Source: Planctomycetota bacterium (GTDB taxonomy: Bacteria > Planctomycetota > Planctomycetia > Pirellulales > UBA1268). From it: a stretch of DNA of 5,426 nt. The DNA lies in assembly GCA_003670825.1 (NCBI GenBank), contig QWQL01000155.1, forward strand, positions 1 through 5,426, given 5' to 3'. A program made the translations under genes and the position numbers. How positions within the stretch are numbered: position 1 is the first letter of the stretch; each line of letters starts with the position of its first letter. Shown here piece after piece: positions 1-5,426 of the stretch. The notes under the pieces are model-generated. The model made no database searches, was not told where the DNA came from, and was given only the letters and a program-made list of their open reading frames with translations.

Positions 1-130
1 GACCCCGCCAGCCTGCGAGATCGCGGCCGTTGAACAGCGCCGTGAAGCCCGCAGTCGGCTCTGCCCCCCACGCCGATGACGCCAGTACGACCGCACACGC
101 GAGGAACACAAATGGTGGCTTAGGCAGCAT
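1..130 (-). CDS. Secreted DUF1080 (3-keto-disaccharide hydrolase-type) protein, N-terminal part only
   Basis: The gene enters on the minus strand and is cut by the left window edge, so only the first 43 residues are visible. They start MLPKPPFVFLACAVV, a Sec-type signal peptide with one Lys, a hydrophobic core and a likely cleavage site near residues 20-23 (SAWGA then EP). The mature start carries GFTALFNGRDLAGW at about residues 28-41. This closely matches the opening strand of DUF1080 domains, which typically read GFxxLFNGKDLxGW. DUF1080 proteins have a concanavalin-like beta-sandwich fold, and some members cleave 3-keto glycosides; the rest of the domain is not in the window. The ATG at 130 is the only sensible start, because it has an AGGAG site 5 nt upstream and the signal peptide begins directly after it. 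The gene lies 51 bp downstream of the NagB/PIG-L fusion on the same strand, so it is probably the third gene of that operon. The family call is good; the precise activity is unknown. Confidence 0.82.
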   Translation of the reverse strand, partial: MLPKPPFVFLACAVVLASSAWGAEPTAGFTALFNGRDLAGWRG

Positions 131-135
131 GATGT

Positions 136-140
136 CTCCT
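136..140 (-). promoter_or_regulatory. Ribosome binding site of the DUF1080 gene
   Basis: On the minus strand the sequence reads AGGAG, then five bases, then the ATG at 130. It is a clear Shine-Dalgarno match. It fixes the start of a gene whose visible part is too short to judge by length. Confidence 0.75.
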
Positions 141-181
141 GAAGAGCCGAATAAGTCCGATGATTCCTTCCCCCGCTTGAG

Positions 182-2146
182 TCAGGGCACGTGCCGGACG
201 AAGCCCTCGATCGCCTCGTATTCGGGCAGCCCCAGGCGGTCGTAGAGCCGGGCGGTTTCGCGGTTGCGTTCCTCTGCCCGCTGCCAGAACTCCCGTGAAT
301 CGGTCGCCCCGGGAAACAGGGCCCGATCCTTCTGGCTCTCGTGCTTGAAGATAGCCATTCGCTTCCGCTCCACTTCATCCGGCGACAGGGGCACCGCCAT
401 CTGGATCTCGTGCGGCTCCCACTCCTGCCAGGCGCCGCGGTACAGCCAGAGCTGACAGTCGTTGGCCCATGGCCGCTCCTTGACCTCCGCCAATGCCGCC
501 AGAATCGCCCCGAGGCAGACCCGGTGCGTGCCATGGGGGTCCGACAGGTCCCCCGCCGCATAGATCTGGTGCGGTTGCACCCGCTCCAGTAGATCGATCG
601 TGATGGCGATGTCGTCGGCCCCGATCGGCTTCTTGCGGACACGGCCCGTCTCGTAGAAGGGCAGGTCGAGGAAGTGGATGTTGTCGGGCTTCACGCCCGA
701 GTAGCGGGCGCCGGCGCGGGCCTCGGTGCGACGGATCAGCCCCTTCACGGCCTGGAGTTCGGGAATGTCCACAACGCCCGCGTGCTTGTCCCGGAGGAAC
801 TGCCGAATCCGGTCGGCGATCCCGGTTGTCTTGGTGCCCACGCCGAAGGCCTTGCAGAACTCCTCGACAAAATCGACGTGGCGGTCGGCCGACTCGTCCC
901 AGACGGCGATGTTGCCGCTGGTCTGGTAGGCGACGTGGACATCGTGACCCTGCTCGCAGAGCCGGATGAACGTGCCGCCCATGCTGATCACGTCGTCGTC
1001 GGGATGGGGACTGAACACCACGACCCGCTTGGGAAATGCATCAGACCCGCCGTGCGGCCCGCGAACGCCACCCGGCTTGCCCCCCGGCCAGCCCGTGATC
1101 GTGCCCTGCATCCCCCGGAAGACCTCGATATTGGTGTCGTAGGCCCGGCCGCGGCAGGAGAGCAGGTCTTGCAGGCTGTGCTCGTTGTAGTCTTCGTCGG
1201 TGAGCTTGAGAATCGGCTTGCCGAGTTTCAGCGACAGCCAGATCACCGCCTTCTTTGTCAGCTGCGGCGTCCACTCCAGGCCCATTGTCTCCAGCGGACC
1301 GACCACCCACGGCGCCTCGAACCGCGACAGCCGCGCTGCCGCCGCCCGGTCGAGCACGAACCGGGCGTCAGGATGCCCCTGCAGGGCGCTGGCCGAGACG
1401 TGGCTGCACGGTGGCTCCTCGACCGCCTTGCGGACGATCGGCGACTTGTGCTCGCCGAAGGCCAGCAGCACCACCCGGCGGGCGTCGAGGATCGATCCCA
1501 CGCCCATCGTGATCGCCTGCCGGGGCACGTTCCACTCACCGAAGAAATCGCTGGCCGCGTCGCTGCGAGTCACGCTGTCCAGCGTGATCAGCCGGGTGCG
1601 GCTCTCGACGGTGCTGCCCGGCTCGTTGAAGCCGATGTGACCGGTGCGGCCGATGCCGAGCAACTGCAGGTCGATCCCGCCCGCCATCCGGATCTGCTCT
1701 TCGTAGGCGACGCAGGCGGCAGCGATTCGTTCCCGCGGGACGGTGCCGTCGGGAAGGTGGATCGCGGCAGCTGGAATATCGAGGTGATCGAAGAGGTGCT
1801 CCCGCATGAAGCGGTAGTAGCTCTGCAGCGCGTCGGGCTGCATCGGCCAGTACTCGTCGAGGTTGAACGTCACGACCGTCTTGAACGACACGCCCTCCTC
1901 GCGATGCAGCCGGATCAGCTCGTCGTACACGCCCACTGGCGTGCTACCGGTGGCCAGGCCGAGCACGGTCTGCTTGCCGGCGGCGGCCCGCTGCTGCACG
2001 AGGTCGGCGATCTCGCGGGCGACCGCCCGGCTCGCATCGGCCGGCTGGTCATAGACGGTGACGGGCAGCCGTTCCACCGTGGTGACGTGCGGCAGAGGGC
2101 CGCGGTAGATCGGGTGAGAAGCGGTCGGCGTGGCGGCGGTGGACAT
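182..2146 (-). CDS. nagB: Glucosamine-6-phosphate deaminase-like / PIG-L deacetylase fusion protein
   Basis: This 654-residue protein joins two enzymes of amino-sugar breakdown. Residues about 25-275 form a NagB/6-phosphogluconolactonase-type domain with the phosphate-binding loop LATGSTP (64-70), NLDEY with Asp97 (equivalent to E. coli Asp72), GHIGFNEP with His170 and Glu175 (equivalent to His143 and Glu148), and SRTR (182-185). Classical NagB has Asp141 two residues before that His; here it is Thr168. After a linker, residues about 372-600 form a PIG-L/LmbE domain. HPDDD begins at 381 and HGTH spans 538-541, so the zinc ligands (His381, Asp384, His541) and catalytic Asp383 and His538 expected from MshB are all present. 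Joined activities would deacetylate a GlcNAc-type substrate and deaminate the product to a ketose phosphate; this is inferred. The layout resembles the long NagB-like proteins of Bacteroidetes such as BT_0258 (from memory). There is no signal peptide, so it should be cytoplasmic. The start is fixed by a GGAGG 7 nt upstream. The gene symbol denotes similarity of the first half only. Confidence 0.93.
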   Translation of the reverse strand: MSTAATPTASHPIYRGPLPHVTTVERLPVTVYDQPADASRAVAREIADLVQQRAAAGKQTVLGLATGSTPVGVYDELIRLHREEGVSFKTVVTFNLDEYWPMQPDALQSYYRFMREHLFDHLDIPAAAIHLPDGTVPRERIAAACVAYEEQIRMAGGIDLQLLGIGRTGHIGFNEPGSTVESRTRLITLDSVTRSDAASDFFGEWNVPRQAITMGVGSILDARRVVLLAFGEHKSPIVRKAVEEPPCSHVSASALQGHPDARFVLDRAAAARLSRFEAPWVVGPLETMGLEWTPQLTKKAVIWLSLKLGKPILKLTDEDYNEHSLQDLLSCRGRAYDTNIEVFRGMQGTITGWPGGKPGGVRGPHGGSDAFPKRVVVFSPHPDDDVISMGGTFIRLCEQGHDVHVAYQTSGNIAVWDESADRHVDFVEEFCKAFGVGTKTTGIADRIRQFLRDKHAGVVDIPELQAVKGLIRRTEARAGARYSGVKPDNIHFLDLPFYETGRVRKKPIGADDIAITIDLLERVQPHQIYAAGDLSDPHGTHRVCLGAILAALAEVKERPWANDCQLWLYRGAWQEWEPHEIQMAVPLSPDEVERKRMAIFKHESQKDRALFPGATDSREFWQRAEERNRETARLYDRLGLPEYEAIEGFVRHVP

Positions 2147-2153
2147 GGCGAGC

Positions 2154-2158
2154 CCTCC
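2154..2158 (-). promoter_or_regulatory. Ribosome binding site of the NagB/PIG-L fusion gene
   Basis: GGAGG on the minus strand lies seven bases before the ATG at 2146. It sits in the 39-bp gap after the oxidoreductase stop. This supports separate translation of the second gene from a shared transcript. Confidence 0.75.
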
Positions 2159-2185
2159 GAAGATTGTGCTGGCGGGGGAGAGTGG

Positions 2186-3535
2186 TCAGCTGAGTTTGGT
2201 CTTACCGGGAATCGCGAACTGCGGCTTCGGCAGCTGCGACTGCCACGTGAGCTCCTTGGGAAACAGATCGAGTGTCGACTCGGCAGTGGCGAAATTCCAG
2301 GTCACGTTCTGGCCGGTGTAGGCGGCCATCCGCCCCAGCACCGCCACCATCGAACTGTCGGCCATCTGCCGGAGTTCCACGATCGGCGTGTCGGCCCGGA
2401 TCGAGTCGATCAGATCCTTGTGTTCCTGCTTGTAGGCATCGGCAATGCTTCCCGCCATCTCCCAGACCATGGTGCCGGAGCGATCAAAAATCCTCGAGCC
2501 GGCATTGATGGCGCCAATGTGGCACTGGCCGTTCGTTCCGTAGACCACATTGCCGACATCGCTCGCCGCCCCGGGGAGCTGCCGGCACATGAACGACACG
2601 ATCCGCTCCCCGGGATACTCGTAGTCGATGCTCATGCTGTCCCACATCTCACTGTCATCAGGGCGGGTGAATCGTCCTCCCACCCCGAAGGCCGACACGG
2701 GATTGCTCCCCATGACCCAGTTCATGGTGTCGAGGTTGTGGACGGCCTGTTCGGTGATCTGATCGCCGCTCAGCCAGATGAAGTGCATCCAGTTGGTGAG
2801 TTGGTATTCCGCGTCGCTCATTCCTTCGGTCCGTGGCCGATACCAGATGCCCCCCGAGCAATAGCGGGCCTTCGCCCCGATCACGTCGCCGATCGCACCC
2901 TGACGGATGTGTTCGATGGCGCCGAGGTAGTTGACCTGCCGCCGGTACTGCGTGCCCGCCACGATCGCGGTGCCCCTGGCGACTGCCGCGTCGTGAACTT
3001 CCAGGCACGTTCGGTAGCCGGCGGGATCGACGCACGCGGGCTTCTCGGCAAAGACGTGCTTACCGGCTTCGACCGCGGCCCGGAGATAGATCGGCCGGAA
3101 GCCCGGCGAGGTGGTGATCAACACGACATCGACGTTCGGGTCGTCGAGCACCCGCTTGTAGCCATCCAGCCCGTCGTACATCGAGCCATCATCGAGGGCG
3201 ACCTTCCCCGGATGGGCCTCCTGCATCGCCTTCCGCATCGACGCGCACTTCGAGGCGTAGAGATCGGCCGCCGCCACGAGTTTCACGCCCTCGTTGATCG
3301 TGAGCGAGTCGTTGATCGCCCCGCTTCCCCGGCCGCCGCAGCCCACGATGGCGAGCCTCAGTTCCCGCACCTCCTCATCGGCAGCCAGGGAGGAGTGCAC
3401 CATCACTGCCGCCGACGTCGAAGCCAGCGCCGCCGACGTCGAAGTCAGCGCCGCCGACACGAACGTCCGCCGCGAGACGGGGGCGGACGGCATCATGACT
3501 GCGTCACGGCCTGACAAAACGGGGTCGTGTGTCAT
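2186..3535 (-). CDS. Tat-exported Gfo/Idh/MocA family oxidoreductase
   Basis: With the start at 3535 the protein has 449 residues, usual for planctomycete members of this family. A twin-arginine signal (SRRTFVSAA, Arg22-Arg23) is followed by an Ala/Ser/Thr-rich core and a likely cleavage near residue 50, so the enzyme is probably exported folded with its cofactor. The Rossmann strand LRLAIVGCGGRG (59-70) and Asp91 at the end of the second strand point to NAD(H). EKP (164-166) holds the family's active-site Lys165. In the C-terminal domain, VHNLD (265-269) supplies the conserved His266 and Asp269. The tail carries YKQEHKDLIDSIR and AAYTGQNVTW, both characteristic of the planctomycete branch. 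The substrate is presumably a sugar, cyclitol or glycoside and cannot be read from sequence. It is the first gene of the leftward operon. Alternative in-frame starts are 3601 (AGGAAG 7 nt upstream, but a very long region before the Arg pair) and 3496 (no Shine-Dalgarno, but typical Tat spacing). An even longer frame reaching 3826 overlaps the divergent gene and is unlikely. Confidence 0.9.
   Translation of the reverse strand: MTHDPVLSGRDAVMMPSAPVSRRTFVSAALTSTSAALASTSAAVMVHSSLAADEEVRELRLAIVGCGGRGSGAINDSLTINEGVKLVAAADLYASKCASMRKAMQEAHPGKVALDDGSMYDGLDGYKRVLDDPNVDVVLITTSPGFRPIYLRAAVEAGKHVFAEKPACVDPAGYRTCLEVHDAAVARGTAIVAGTQYRRQVNYLGAIEHIRQGAIGDVIGAKARYCSGGIWYRPRTEGMSDAEYQLTNWMHFIWLSGDQITEQAVHNLDTMNWVMGSNPVSAFGVGGRFTRPDDSEMWDSMSIDYEYPGERIVSFMCRQLPGAASDVGNVVYGTNGQCHIGAINAGSRIFDRSGTMVWEMAGSIADAYKQEHKDLIDSIRADTPIVELRQMADSSMVAVLGRMAAYTGQNVTWNFATAESTLDLFPKELTWQSQLPKPQFAIPGKTKLS
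3408..3449. repeat. Two-copy 21-bp tandem repeat in the Tat signal peptide
   Basis: Two adjacent 21-bp units, 3408-3428 and 3429-3449, differ at a single base (gcc versus gtc in the sixth codon). A third, decayed unit can be traced at 3450-3470, starting with the same nine bases. On the minus strand each unit encodes seven residues, giving ALTSTSA followed by ALASTSA in the hydrophobic part of the signal peptide. The length is a multiple of three, so copy-number change would lengthen or shorten the signal without breaking the frame. Confidence 0.8.
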
Positions 3536-3544
3536 GCGGGCAGG

Positions 3545-3549
3545 CTCCC
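3545..3549 (-). promoter_or_regulatory. Candidate ribosome binding site for the oxidoreductase start at 3535
   Basis: GGGAG on the minus strand lies nine bases before the ATG at 3535. The spacing is slightly long but acceptable. It is the reason this start was preferred to the unsupported ATG pair at 3496 and 3493. Confidence 0.4.
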
Positions 3550-3608
3550 AAAGGCGGCAACAGAGGCGGCGGGAGCGACCCGTCCGCCAGGCTCTTTGCA
3601 TCGTTACA

Positions 3609-3614
3609 CTTCCT
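3609..3614 (-). promoter_or_regulatory. Alternative ribosome binding site for a start at 3601
   Basis: AGGAAG on the minus strand, within the purine run AAAGGAAG, lies seven bases before an in-frame ATG at 3601. The spacing is better than for the preferred start. Starting here would make a 471-residue protein with the twin-arginine motif at residues 44-45, unusually deep for a Tat signal. The site may be fortuitous or may mark the true start. Confidence 0.3.
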
Positions 3615-3675
3615 TTAATACCGCACCAACGGGGTTCCGAACAGCCTCTGCGGTGTTTCCTTTCACCGCTTTTCG

Positions 3676-3681
3676 TATGAT
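3676..3681 (+). promoter_or_regulatory. Candidate -10 box for the threonine aldolase gene
   Basis: TATGAT differs from the sigma-70 consensus TATAAT at one base and sits in the most AT-rich stretch of the divergent gap. No convincing TTGACA-like hexamer lies 16-18 bp upstream, and there is no extended TG motif. Planctomycete promoters are poorly defined, so this is tentative. Confidence 0.3.
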
Positions 3682-3731
3682 TTTGGCGGTGGCGCAGCTC
3701 CCTTCCGCCCGGCTCACCGCCGCGAGCCCCC

Positions 3732-4790
3732 ATGACCGTCGACCGCGTGACGCCCGGCTGCCAGTTTTCGAGCGACAACACGGCGCCGATGAGCCCCGAG
3801 GCCTGGGCGGCGCTCGAGCAGGCCAACCGCGACAGCGTGTCGAGCTACGGCGACGACCGCTGGACCGACCGGGCCTGTGACCTGATCCGCCAGATGTTCG
3901 AATGCCCGGCGGAGGTGTTTTTCGTATTCAACGGCACGGCCGCCAACTCGCTGGCGCTCGCGGCGATGTGCCAGTCGTACCACGCGATCCTCTGCCACGA
4001 GGTGGCCCACGTCGAGACCGATGAGTGCGGAGCGCCCGAGTTTTTTTCCAACGGCACAAAGCTCCTGCTGCTCTCCGGCGCGGCGGGCAAGCTCCAGCCG
4101 GACGGCATCACGCATGCCGTGGAGCGTCGCCGCGACATCCACTACCCCAAGCCGCGGGTCGTGAGCGTCACGCAGGCGACGGAGCTCTCCACCGTCTACG
4201 CCGCCGACGAGCTGGCGGCCGTCGGCGAAACCTGCCGCCGCCACGGCCTCCGGCTCCACATGGATGGCGCCCGGTTCGCCAACGCGGTGGCGGCCCTTGG
4301 CGTGCGGCCCCGGCAGATCACCTGGGACGTGGGCGTCGACGTGCTCTGCCTGGGCGGTACCAAAAACGGAATGGGGGTTGGCGAGGCCGTCGTGTTCTTC
4401 AACAAGCCGCTCGCCGACGAGTTTGCCTACCGGTGCAAGCAGGCCGGCCAACTGGCCTCGAAGATGCGTTACCTCTCCGCGCCCTGGGTGGGCCTGCTCG
4501 AGAACGGTGGCTGGCTCACCAACGCCATGCGGGCCAATGCGGCCGCAGCCCGGCTGGAACGCGGCTTTCGCGAGATTTCCGGCGTCGAGGTCCTCGGCAA
4601 CCGGCAGGCAAACGCAGTATTCGCGCGACTGGCCGACGGAATCGCCGCCGCGTTGCGGGCCAAGGGGTGGAGGTTCTACAACTTCATCGGTTCGGGGGGC
4701 TGCCGCTTCATGTGCTCGTGGGCGACGACCGACGCCGCCGTCGACACGTTGCTGGCCGACGCCAGGGCCGCGGACACCGCAGGGAACTGA
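3732..4790 (+). CDS. ltaE: Low-specificity L-threonine aldolase
   Basis: The enzyme splits L-threonine or allo-threonine into glycine and acetaldehyde with pyridoxal phosphate (PLP), in the cytoplasm. The 352 residues match the usual family length of about 340-350. The visible landmarks, in order, are: FSSDNTAP (12-19); SSYGDD (37-42); FNGTAANSLAL (66-76) in the cofactor phosphate-binding region; AHVETDECGAPEF (92-104) with His93 placed to stack on the PLP ring; LHMDGARF (175-182) with Asp178 to pair with the pyridine nitrogen; and GGTKNGM (208-214) with Lys211 as the Schiff-base lysine. Several blocks, including RCKQAGQLASKMR and IGSGGCRFMCSW, recall the Pseudomonas-type L-threonine aldolase more than E. 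coli LtaE; this comparison is from memory. The ATG at 3732 has only a weak GAG ahead of it, but an in-frame stop at 3678 and the lack of other starts leave little choice. It is divergent from the oxidoreductase operon and five bases upstream of a prepilin-like gene. Confidence 0.95.
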   Translation: MTVDRVTPGCQFSSDNTAPMSPEAWAALEQANRDSVSSYGDDRWTDRACDLIRQMFECPAEVFFVFNGTAANSLALAAMCQSYHAILCHEVAHVETDECGAPEFFSNGTKLLLLSGAAGKLQPDGITHAVERRRDIHYPKPRVVSVTQATELSTVYAADELAAVGETCRRHGLRLHMDGARFANAVAALGVRPRQITWDVGVDVLCLGGTKNGMGVGEAVVFFNKPLADEFAYRCKQAGQLASKMRYLSAPWVGLLENGGWLTNAMRANAAAARLERGFREISGVEVLGNRQANAVFARLADGIAAALRAKGWRFYNFIGSGGCRFMCSWATTDAAVDTLLADARAADTAGN

Positions 4791-4795
4791 CGGGC

Positions 4796-5426
4796 ATGGA
4801 CGGGCCACGACCGACGCCGCAGCAGGTCGCGGCGACCCAGCCGGTTGTCATGACCACCCCGGCGCGATCCCGTGTGATCCGGTGGTGCCGCCCGCGGAAG
4901 GGTTTTTCCCTCGTCGAGCTCCTGGTGGTGGTGGCGATCATCGCCGTCCTGCTCGGACTGCTCCTGCCGGCCGTGCAGTTTACGCGGGAACGAGCGCGGC
5001 TGCTGACCTGCTCCAACAGTCTCCGGCAGCTCGGCCTGATCACCCATCTCTACCGGGACGCCCGCCGGGGCTTCTTCCCCGACGCCGACAAGACCGGCAA
5101 CTTCTCCTACCGCATGGCGCCGGGGCTGCGGACGCCCAACGATCCGCAGGCGATCCCCGAGGTCTACGGCCTCGAGGCCGTCTATGACACGCTCGATCTG
5201 CTTCCTATCGAGAGCGGCATCTGGATCTGCCCGAGCCACCCGGACGAACGGCGGGCCTACCGCAACACCTATGCGTTTAGCATCGCCAGCGCGCTGAAGA
5301 TGAAAAACCCCGCCAACCAGGCGACGAGTCTTTTCGTGTGGGATAACTCGACGCTTTCCCCGGGCCTGTCCGGTTTCCGCGGCCCGTTCAGCGGGTACTC
5401 GATCCCGACGGCAAAGCGAGTCGAGC
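4796..5426 (+). CDS. Prepilin-like protein (type II secretion/DUF1559-type), C-terminus beyond window
   Basis: The open frame runs from an ATG at 4796 to the right edge without a stop, giving 210 residues. Residues 34-60 hold the prepilin signature: RKG, cleavage expected after Gly36, then FSLVELLVVV with Glu41 as the conserved fifth residue and a hydrophobic helix ending LLLPAVQ. The following CSNSLRQLGL, with Cys and basic residues, and the later ICPSHPDE segment resemble the planctomycete DUF1559 / H-X9-DG processing-associated proteins. The H-X9-DG motif itself would lie beyond the window. Such proteins are pseudopilin-like, processed by a prepilin peptidase and anchored by the helix; their role in planctomycetes is not settled. 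The start at 4796 gives a long 36-residue leader and lies five bases after the aldolase stop, with AGGGA about 10 nt upstream. An internal ATG at 4850 would give a more normal 18-residue leader but has no Shine-Dalgarno. The family call is firm; the start is not. Confidence 0.85.
   Translation, partial: MDGPRPTPQQVAATQPVVMTTPARSRVIRWCRPRKGFSLVELLVVVAIIAVLLGLLLPAVQFTRERARLLTCSNSLRQLGLITHLYRDARRGFFPDADKTGNFSYRMAPGLRTPNDPQAIPEVYGLEAVYDTLDLLPIESGIWICPSHPDERRAYRNTYAFSIASALKMKNPANQATSLFVWDNSTLSPGLSGFRGPFSGYSIPTAKRVE

Larger units (their letters stand above)
3536..3731. promoter_or_regulatory. Divergent intergenic region expected to hold both promoters
   Basis: The 196 bp between the two divergent genes are less GC-rich than their surroundings, with AT-rich patches at 3601-3620 and 3655-3686. 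For the rightward genes, TATGAT at 3676-3681 matches five of six bases of a -10 box and would start transcription about 44 bp before the aldolase ATG. Its -35 partner is poor. For the leftward operon, TATTAA (3615-3620 on the minus strand) is a weaker -10 candidate, again without a good -35. A GC-rich imperfect inverted repeat (3565-3573 against 3579-3588, GGCGG pairing with CCGCC) lies in the leader of the leftward operon if the 3535 start is right. No operator or riboswitch was recognised. Confidence 0.4.

Noticed and set aside
131..181. Terminator between the fusion gene and the DUF1080 gene
   Set aside because: No stable stem followed by a T run was seen on the minus strand. The gap instead contains a ribosome binding site, which fits read-through transcription.
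674..3514. A 946-codon open frame on the plus strand, antisense to the fusion and the oxidoreductase
   Set aside because: It crosses two well-supported genes and their intergenic gap. Its translation is a low-complexity mix rich in Arg, Gly, His, Asp and Val with no recognisable domain. Long antisense frames are expected where GC-rich third codon positions suppress stops.
2186..3535. GH109-type NAD-dependent glycosidase as the identity of the Tat-exported protein
   Set aside because: GH109 enzymes share the fold and often a Tat signal. Here, however, the EKP lysine motif, VHNLD and the tail motifs match the general planctomycete Gfo/Idh/MocA oxidoreductases better. A glycosidase role cannot be excluded but has no positive support.
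3536..3826. Extension of the oxidoreductase upstream to an ATG at 3826
   Set aside because: This would overlap the divergent aldolase gene by 95 bases and add about 97 residues before the Tat motif with no family support.
4041..4047. A run of seven T in the aldolase gene as a possible frameshift site
   Set aside because: The reading frame is intact on both sides, with family motifs in the same frame, so no shift is needed. The run simply encodes Phe-Phe-Ser.
3714..4808. A 364-codon open frame on the minus strand opposite the threonine aldolase
   Set aside because: It mirrors the whole aldolase gene, and its product shows no motif. It is explained by codon bias of the sense gene.
4264..5187. 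A 307-codon plus-strand frame across the aldolase and prepilin-like genes
   Set aside because: It is out of frame with both clear genes, and its translation is Pro/Arg/Gly-rich noise.

Overview
The window looks like chromosomal DNA of a GC-rich planctomycete, probably from the Pirellulales or a related group. That placement is inferred from the gene set and not from a marker gene. It rests on a Tat-exported Gfo/Idh/MocA oxidoreductase of the type greatly expanded in planctomycetes, a DUF1080 protein, a prepilin-like protein with an N-terminal GFSLVELL-type segment, and GC-rich third codon positions throughout.

There are five protein genes in two divergent groups around a 196-bp gap (3536-3731). 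Leftward, on the minus strand in transcription order, are: a Tat-exported Gfo/Idh/MocA oxidoreductase (3535 to 2186); a 654-residue fusion of a glucosamine-6-phosphate deaminase-like domain with a PIG-L-type N-deacetylase domain (2146 to 182); and the first 43 codons of a secreted DUF1080 protein (130 to the window edge). The gaps are 39 and 51 bp and show no terminator. The second and third genes each have a clear Shine-Dalgarno sequence, so the three probably form one operon.

Rightward, on the plus strand, are a low-specificity L-threonine aldolase (3732-4790) and, five bases after its stop, a prepilin-like gene that runs off the right end (4796-5426).

The leftward operon is the most interesting part. 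A Gfo/Idh/MocA dehydrogenase beside a DUF1080 protein recalls the known pairing in which a sugar is oxidised at C3 and the 3-keto glycoside is then cleaved. The fusion enzyme lies between them and would process an N-acetylated amino sugar in the cytoplasm. One reading is a route for taking apart an N-acetylhexosamine-containing glycan, with export-side oxidation and cleavage and cytoplasmic deacetylation and deamination. In the fusion, the PIG-L half keeps every expected metal and catalytic residue. The NagB half has Thr where the classical enzyme has an active-site Asp, so its activity is uncertain.

No tRNA, rRNA, CRISPR array, insertion sequence or convincing terminator was seen.
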